Positions 60,475-64,000 of a DNA stretch of 64,000 nt are shown here, one piece after another. Origin of the DNA: Poindextera sp036494815. GTDB lineage: Bacteria; Pseudomonadota; Alphaproteobacteria; Caulobacterales; Caulobacteraceae. The notes under the pieces are model-generated. The model saw only the letters and a program-made list of their open reading frames with translations, did no database searches and was not told the DNA's origin. The translations under genes and the position numbers were made by a program. How positions within the stretch are numbered: position 1 is the first letter of the stretch; every line of letters begins with the position of its first letter. The stretch covers positions 100,192 through 164,191 of the forward strand of contig DASXNV010000106.1 in NCBI GenBank assembly GCA_036494815.1, in the 5' to 3' direction.

Positions 60475-60966
60475 TTAATCCTCGACGCTCTCGGACACGT
60501 TTTCACTTTGGCGCGCGCTGTAGGCCGCCAGACGCTGGGCCAGAGCGGCGTCGCCCAAGGCCAGGATGCGCGCGGCCAGCAGGCCGGCGTTGCGGGCGCC
60601 CGCTTCGCCAATGGCCAGGGTGGCCACGGGAATCCCGCCCGGCATCTGCACAATGGACAGCAGCGAATCCATGCCTTTCAGCGCCCGCGACTCAACGGGC
60701 ACGCCAAGCACCGGCAGGTCGGTCAGCGAGGCGGTCATGCCCGGCAGATGGGCCGCGCCTCCGGCGCCGGCGATGATCACCTGATAGCCGGCGGCCTTGG
60801 CGCCCTTGGCGAAGGCGTACATGCGCTCCGGCGTGCGGTGGGCCGAGACGATCCTGGCCTCATAGGCCACGCCCAATGCATCCAGGGCCTCGGCGGCGGC
60901 CTTCATGGTCGGCCAGTCGGAACGACTGCCCATGATGATGGCGACCGGCGCCGTCTGCGCGCTCAT
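60475..60966 (-). CDS. purE: N5-carboxyaminoimidazole ribonucleotide mutase
   Basis: This 163-residue enzyme moves the carboxyl group from N5 to C4 of the imidazole, converting N5-CAIR to CAIR. It is an octameric class I PurE. The family signature VAIIMGSRSDWPTMKAA opens the protein. SAHRTPERMYAFAKGA carries the active-site His, and IIAGAGGAAHLPGMTASLT and GVPVESRALKGMDSLLSIVQ complete the active site. Length is normal. It is the first gene of purEK and divergent from the GGDEF gene across 165 bases. Confidence 0.96.
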   Translation of the reverse strand: MSAQTAPVAIIMGSRSDWPTMKAAAEALDALGVAYEARIVSAHRTPERMYAFAKGAKAAGYQVIIAGAGGAAHLPGMTASLTDLPVLGVPVESRALKGMDSLLSIVQMPGGIPVATLAIGEAGARNAGLLAARILALGDAALAQRLAAYSARQSENVSESVED

Positions 60967-61131
60967 GCTGACTCCCCAAGGTCAAATTCCCGAAAGGCGT
61001 AGAGCCGCCCGGCGCGGAAAGGCGCGGAGTATAGGGCGGCGCATTGCGCCCGCAACCGATCGCGTTAGGATTCGGCAAAGCTTGGTGATTCCCGCCGTCG
61101 GGGGCGGGCGCGCAGGCGCGGGCGGTCGAGC

Positions 61132-61842
61132 ATGAAGCTTCTGGGCGTAAGGGCCGATCCCCTGGCCGGCGTGCGTCGGAGAGTGGCCTTGCAGGCGGAG
61201 GCGGCGCAGTTGCCGAATGCGCCGCCGCCGGTCGATAGCGCCAAGTTTCTGGGTATCAGCGAGATTGAACTCACCCCCGCGGTGCGTGCGGCCCTGACCC
61301 AGCTGATCGGCGAAATCGAAGAGCTGCGCCAGGAAGTCGGGCGGTTGAAGTCACGGCTCAACGAAGCCGAAGACCTGGCCGACCAGGACGCGCTCACGCC
61401 CCTGCTCAATCGCCGGGCCTTCCTGCGCGAGCTGAAACGGATCTTGGCCTTCGCCCAGCGCCATGGCGCGCCGGCCAGTCTGATCTATTTCGGCCTGGAC
61501 GGCTTCAAGGGGGTCAATGATCGTTTCGGGCACGCCGCCGGCGACGCGGCGCTGAAGGCGGTCGCCGAGCGCCTGTCCGCCCAGGTCCGGGGCGGCGATA
61601 TCATCGGTCGCATCGGGGGCGACGAGTTCGGTGTCATCCTGGTCCAGGCCGATATGTCCGCGGCCCTGGCCAAGGCCGCCTTGCTGGCCGCCAGCGTCGA
61701 AAACGAGCCCGTGCCCTGCGGCGAATGGCTGACCCCGTTGAAGATCAGCTATGGCGTGCGCCAGATCGATCCATCCATGAGCGCTGAACAGGCGTTGGCG
61801 GCGGCGGACACCGCCATGTACGCGCGCAAACGGGCCGGATAA
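61132..61842 (+). CDS. GGDEF-domain diguanylate cyclase
   Basis: This 236-residue protein has an N-terminal region of about 75 residues with a probable coiled coil (LIGEIEELRQEVGRLKSRLNE), then a GGDEF domain. DQDALTPLLNRRAF starts the domain, YFGLDGFKGVNDRFGHAAGD contains the metal- and GTP-binding residues, and RIGGDEFGVIL is the catalytic signature. RGGD five residues before GGDEF is an intact inhibitory I-site for c-di-GMP. It should therefore be active and product-inhibited. No membrane segment or sensor domain is visible, so the coiled coil probably provides dimerisation. It is divergent from purE. Confidence 0.93.
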   Translation: MKLLGVRADPLAGVRRRVALQAEAAQLPNAPPPVDSAKFLGISEIELTPAVRAALTQLIGEIEELRQEVGRLKSRLNEAEDLADQDALTPLLNRRAFLRELKRILAFAQRHGAPASLIYFGLDGFKGVNDRFGHAAGDAALKAVAERLSAQVRGGDIIGRIGGDEFGVILVQADMSAALAKAALLAASVENEPVPCGEWLTPLKISYGVRQIDPSMSAEQALAAADTAMYARKRAG

Positions 61843-61848
61843 GGGCTC

Positions 61849-62070
61849 CTAAGCTATAATGTCCGGCGTCAACTGGTCTTCCAGGTCGGCGATCTTGTCG
61901 CGCAGGATTAGTTTCTGGCGCTTCAGGCGGGCGATCTGCAGCTGATCCGGCTGGGCGGCCAGGCTCATGGCGTGGACCGCGTCGTCCAGATCCTTGTGCC
62001 GTTGGCGAAGCTCCGCGATCCGGATCAGGATGGCGTCGTCGTTCGCCGCGAACTCGTCGTCGTCATACAT
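61849..62070 (-). CDS. YdcH/DUF465-family small protein
   Basis: This 73-residue acidic-then-helical protein matches the YdcH (DUF465) family. RIAELRQRHKDLDDAVHAM, then DQLQIARLKRQKLILRDKIADLE, forms a two-helix coiled-coil hairpin, the usual family shape. Function is unknown. It converges with the GGDEF gene (6 bases between stops) and lies downstream of the TIGR02444 gene on the same strand. A second, shorter member is encoded at 63374-63547. Confidence 0.9.
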   Translation of the reverse strand: MYDDDEFAANDDAILIRIAELRQRHKDLDDAVHAMSLAAQPDQLQIARLKRQKLILRDKIADLEDQLTPDIIA

Positions 62071-62132
62071 GATGGCTCAAGGCTTCCAGCCGGCCGGCGC
62101 ACTCGGCCAAGCCGAGCGAATCTAGCAAGAAA

Positions 62133-62636
62133 TCAGGGGCCGGAAAATGGCCCGGCGAGCTGCTTGAGCGCAGAAATCGCCGGCGCCGGCCCGCCCCAGG
62201 CGTTCGATATGGCTAAGAGCACGCCGAGGGCGTCAATTGGTAAGCCGTTTGGGACCGGATCGATGGCTTCCAGCGCCCCCAGCAAAAGACGTTCGGCTTG
62301 CAGTTCGTCATCTTTGACACGTGCGAGCAGCGCCTCACGGTCCGCATCCTCAAAACCGGTGAAGCCAGCCTTGAGCCCTCGCCGCGCCTCGCGCAGTGGC
62401 CGGATCCCCGCCTGATCCCAGGGCTTCGCAATAGCTACCGCGCGGGTCATCGCAGCGTCCGATAGCGCAAAGCCGTCCTGCGTCGCCCACAGGGCCCAGA
62501 GGATCAGGCTCACGCACTGCCCATGCTGGTCCTGCAGGTCCAGACAGGCCGCCTCGACGCCCGGGCGGCCATAGACTCGCGTCGCCCAGTCCCAAAGGCT
62601 CAGGCTCACGGGGTCATTCCGGCTCGTCCGCGCCAT
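62133..62636 (-). CDS. TIGR02444 family protein
   Basis: This 167-residue protein matches the TIGR02444 family of unknown function, known from alpha- and gammaproteobacteria. The N-terminal pattern LSLWDWATRVYGRPGVEAAC, then LDLQDQHGQCVSLILWALW, is characteristic, and the remainder is helical. No signal peptide or metal site is seen. The ATG at 62636 has GAGG upstream and overlaps the 3' end of ubiX by 23 bases, which suggests co-translation. A GTG at 62609 would avoid the overlap but lacks a ribosome-binding site. Confidence 0.85.
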   Translation of the reverse strand: MARTSRNDPVSLSLWDWATRVYGRPGVEAACLDLQDQHGQCVSLILWALWATQDGFALSDAAMTRAVAIAKPWDQAGIRPLREARRGLKAGFTGFEDADREALLARVKDDELQAERLLLGALEAIDPVPNGLPIDALGVLLAISNAWGGPAPAISALKQLAGPFSGP

Positions 62637-63234
62637 CGATAGCCGCCTCGATCGGCCCGATGTCCTGGCCCCAGCGCCGCACGGGCGACCAGCTAAGACC
62701 GAACAGGTCCAAAGCGCGGCCCACCGACTGATCGATCAGGTCCTCGACCGTGCTCGGGCGGGCATAGAGCGCCGGCAGCGGCGGGGCGATGATGGCCCCC
62801 ATCTCGGCTAGGCGGACCATGGTGCGCAGATGACCCAGATGAAACGGGGTCTCGCGCACCATCAGGACCAGGGTTCGGCGCTCCTTCAGGGTCACGTCCG
62901 CGGCGCGGCTGAGCAGGCTCGATGTCACGCCTGTGGCGATCTCGGACATGCTCCTGACCGAGCAGGGGGCCACGATCATGCCCAGGGTGGGAAACGATCC
63001 GGAGGCGATGGACGCGCCTACGTCCGCCAGCCGGTGGACCACCGAGGCTCGGGCGTTCAGGTCGGCTATTCCCAGGCCCGTTTCCTGTTTCAGGGTGAGC
63101 GCCGCAGCCTTGGAGGCCACCAGATGACTTTCGATCCCAAGATCGCGGCAGGCATCGAGCACCCTGAGGCCATAAGCCGCACCCGAGGCGCCCGAGACCC
63201 CGACGATCAAGCGGCGCCGTTCAGCCGATTCCAT
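62614..63234 (-). CDS. ubiX: UbiX-family flavin prenyltransferase
   Basis: This 206-residue enzyme joins dimethylallyl phosphate to FMN, making the prenylated flavin cofactor of UbiD-type decarboxylases, including that of ubiquinone synthesis. It has LIVGVSGASGAAYGLRVLDA (FMN-binding loop), MIVAPCSVRSMSEIATG, RAADVTLKERRTLVLMVRET with the conserved Lys, Arg and Glu, and PLPALYARPSTVEDLID. Length is normal. The start at 63234 gives the family N terminus; the open frame continues upstream without support. It overlaps the TIGR02444 gene and heads that short operon. Confidence 0.94.
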   Translation of the reverse strand: MESAERRRLIVGVSGASGAAYGLRVLDACRDLGIESHLVASKAAALTLKQETGLGIADLNARASVVHRLADVGASIASGSFPTLGMIVAPCSVRSMSEIATGVTSSLLSRAADVTLKERRTLVLMVRETPFHLGHLRTMVRLAEMGAIIAPPLPALYARPSTVEDLIDQSVGRALDLFGLSWSPVRRWGQDIGPIEAAIDGADEPE

Positions 63235-63373
63235 TCGCGCTCCTAATATACTTGCAGCCGACGCCCGCAAAATCGGCGCCGTCCCCGCCACGCTCGAACA
63301 CAAAAGAAAGTGATCTGACGCAGGATCATGTGGGTGATTTACTTCAATCGCCATCAGCACGGAGGCGCAACCC

Positions 63374-63547
63374 ATGGCTATACAAGCCCGTATTCGCGAA
63401 CTTGGCTCCCGGCACGAATCCCTGGATCGCGCGATCCAGGAAGAATCGAACCGACCGGCCTCGGACGAAATGCGGTTGCGGGAGCTTAAGCGGCGGAAAT
63501 TGCGGCTTAAAGAAGAAATGGAAAGCCTGCGCGCCAACATCCACTAG
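63374..63547 (+). CDS. Short YdcH/DUF465-like protein
   Basis: This 57-residue protein reads MAIQARIRELGSRHESLDRA and then EMRLRELKRRKLRLKEEME, ending RANIH. It is the same helical-hairpin pattern as the YdcH family (an ExLxxRHxxLDxxI first helix and an LKRRKLxLKExxE second helix), shorter than the copy at 61849-62070. GGAGG lies 8 bases before the ATG. No neighbour is co-oriented closely; the CoA-transferase gene starts 276 bases on. Function unknown. Confidence 0.85.
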   Translation: MAIQARIRELGSRHESLDRAIQEESNRPASDEMRLRELKRRKLRLKEEMESLRANIH

Positions 63548-63704
63548 GGTGCGGCCGGCGCTGCGGCGACGGGATGTTCTGAAGCAATCTGGAGACAAGC
63601 CAGAGCGGTCCATTCGAGATCAGTGGATCGTTGGTTTCTTGGAAGGCTTGCCTGCGCAAGGAGGGCGTATCCGTTCGCCATGCGCTTTAGAACGAACAAC
63701 CTGA

Positions 63705-63729
63705 CTGTCGATTTGACCGGAATCGACAG
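63705..63729. promoter_or_regulatory. Operator-like inverted repeat upstream of the CoA-transferase gene
   Basis: CTGTCGATT (63705-63713) and AATCGACAG (63721-63729) form a perfect 9-base inverted repeat with a TGACCGG centre, ending 93 bases before the start codon. The form suits a dimeric regulator. No regulator gene is in view. Confidence 0.5.
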
Positions 63730-63822
63730 GTTCGCTGTGGAATCGGTTCCCTAAGGTCATGGGGCTTGAACCTCGGCGCTTTCCGCGCGACACGGCTGCC
63801 ATTCGTGCAAGTGGAGGCTTGA

Positions 63823-64000
63823 ATGGCGGGTAAGGTGCGTGGCGGCGCGTCCGAGGCGATGGCTGGTCTGTTGTTTGACGGCATGACCATCATGGCCGGT
63901 GGGTTTGGCCTGTGCGGCATTCCTGAGAACCTGATCGCGGCGATCCGCGAGGCGGGGACCAGGGATCTGACCGTGGTCTCCAACAATTGCGGCGTCGACG
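63823..64000 (+). CDS. scoA: 3-oxoacid CoA-transferase subunit A, N-terminal fragment
   Basis: The first 59 codons are in the window and the rest lies beyond. The sequence GASEAMAGLLFDGMTIMAGG, then FGLCGIPENLIAAIREAGT and LTVVSNNCGVD, is the N terminus of subunit A of succinyl-CoA:3-ketoacid CoA-transferase (AtoD/ScoA type), including the GGFGLCG coenzyme-binding loop. The enzyme activates acetoacetate with CoA from succinyl-CoA; subunit B normally follows. GGAGG is 6 bases before the ATG at 63823. An inverted repeat about 100 bases upstream may control it. Confidence 0.92.
   Translation, partial: MAGKVRGGASEAMAGLLFDGMTIMAGGFGLCGIPENLIAAIREAGTRDLTVVSNNCGVD

Overview
The window is chromosomal DNA from an alphaproteobacterium, most likely Caulobacterales (Caulobacter/Phenylobacterium-like). 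The reasons are very high G+C, the order TIGR02300 gene - tRNA-Ala - aroA - cmk - rpsA - ihfB, the order trpF-trpB-trpA-accD-folC, an AmgK/MurU cell-wall recycling pair, an aa3-type cytochrome oxidase subunit IV, a three-subunit proton-pumping transhydrogenase, a COQ9 gene, a large TonB-dependent receptor, and promoter-like sites resembling the Caulobacter GCTANAWC -10 element. I cannot fix genus or species from sequence alone. No phage, IS element, CRISPR array, rRNA or origin is visible.

Layout. 1-1.7 kb: end of a PPOX-family gene, a DUF1348 gene and a regulator built from two copies of the same winged-helix unit. 1.9-12.7 kb: housekeeping core (tRNA-Ala, aroA, cmk, rpsA, ihfB, mscL, trpFBA, accD, folC). 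12.7-16.8 kb: minus-strand aldo/keto reductase, PLP-dependent dehydratase, amino-acid permease and GST. 16.9-23.6 kb: argE, then tsaE-amgK-murU-addB (addA does not follow). 23.6-27.1 kb: oligoendopeptidase, then a low-G+C scar with an orphan Imm42 immunity gene and a yefM-type antitoxin broken by an amber codon, then a sulfotransferase. 27.1-33.8 kb: penicillin acylase, alpha/beta hydrolase, thiolase, acyl-CoA dehydrogenase, SPFH protein. 33.9-40.4 kb: CHRD protein, RcnB-like protein, CDF-like protein, CocE/NonD hydrolase divergent from a TonB-dependent receptor. 40.4-45.8 kb: accessory region with a gene-free stretch, a long hairpin, a small secreted protein, a nucleotidyltransferase-like protein, a possible pseudogene, a polyproline membrane protein, a DJ-1/PfpI protein and a CAP protein. 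45.8-50.8 kb: S10 peptidase, YtcJ-like amidohydrolase, alpha/beta hydrolase, oxidase subunit IV. 51-58 kb: pntAA-pntAB-pntB, two tandem alpha/beta hydrolases, a NatAB-like ABC exporter. 58.3-64 kb: rpsU, COQ9, purEK, a GGDEF protein, two YdcH-like small proteins, TIGR02444, ubiX and the start of a CoA-transferase gene.

How the genes fit together. The core blocks make aromatic amino acids, nucleotides, fatty acids, folate and ribosomes. Several adjacent genes overlap by 4 bases (ATGA or TTGA), indicating translational coupling. The accessory genes are rich in exported or membrane hydrolases (two Tat-type exported enzymes, S10 peptidase, penicillin acylase, CAP) plus an outer-membrane receptor, consistent with scavenging of peptides and complex organics. 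The most unusual signals are the tandem-duplicated regulator, the Imm42/yefM scar, the rpsU start region whose ideal Shine-Dalgarno points at an ATC codon, a cluster of three inverted repeats before pntAA, and the poorly characterised 40.4-44.2 kb block. I did not find a convincing complete, new multi-gene system.
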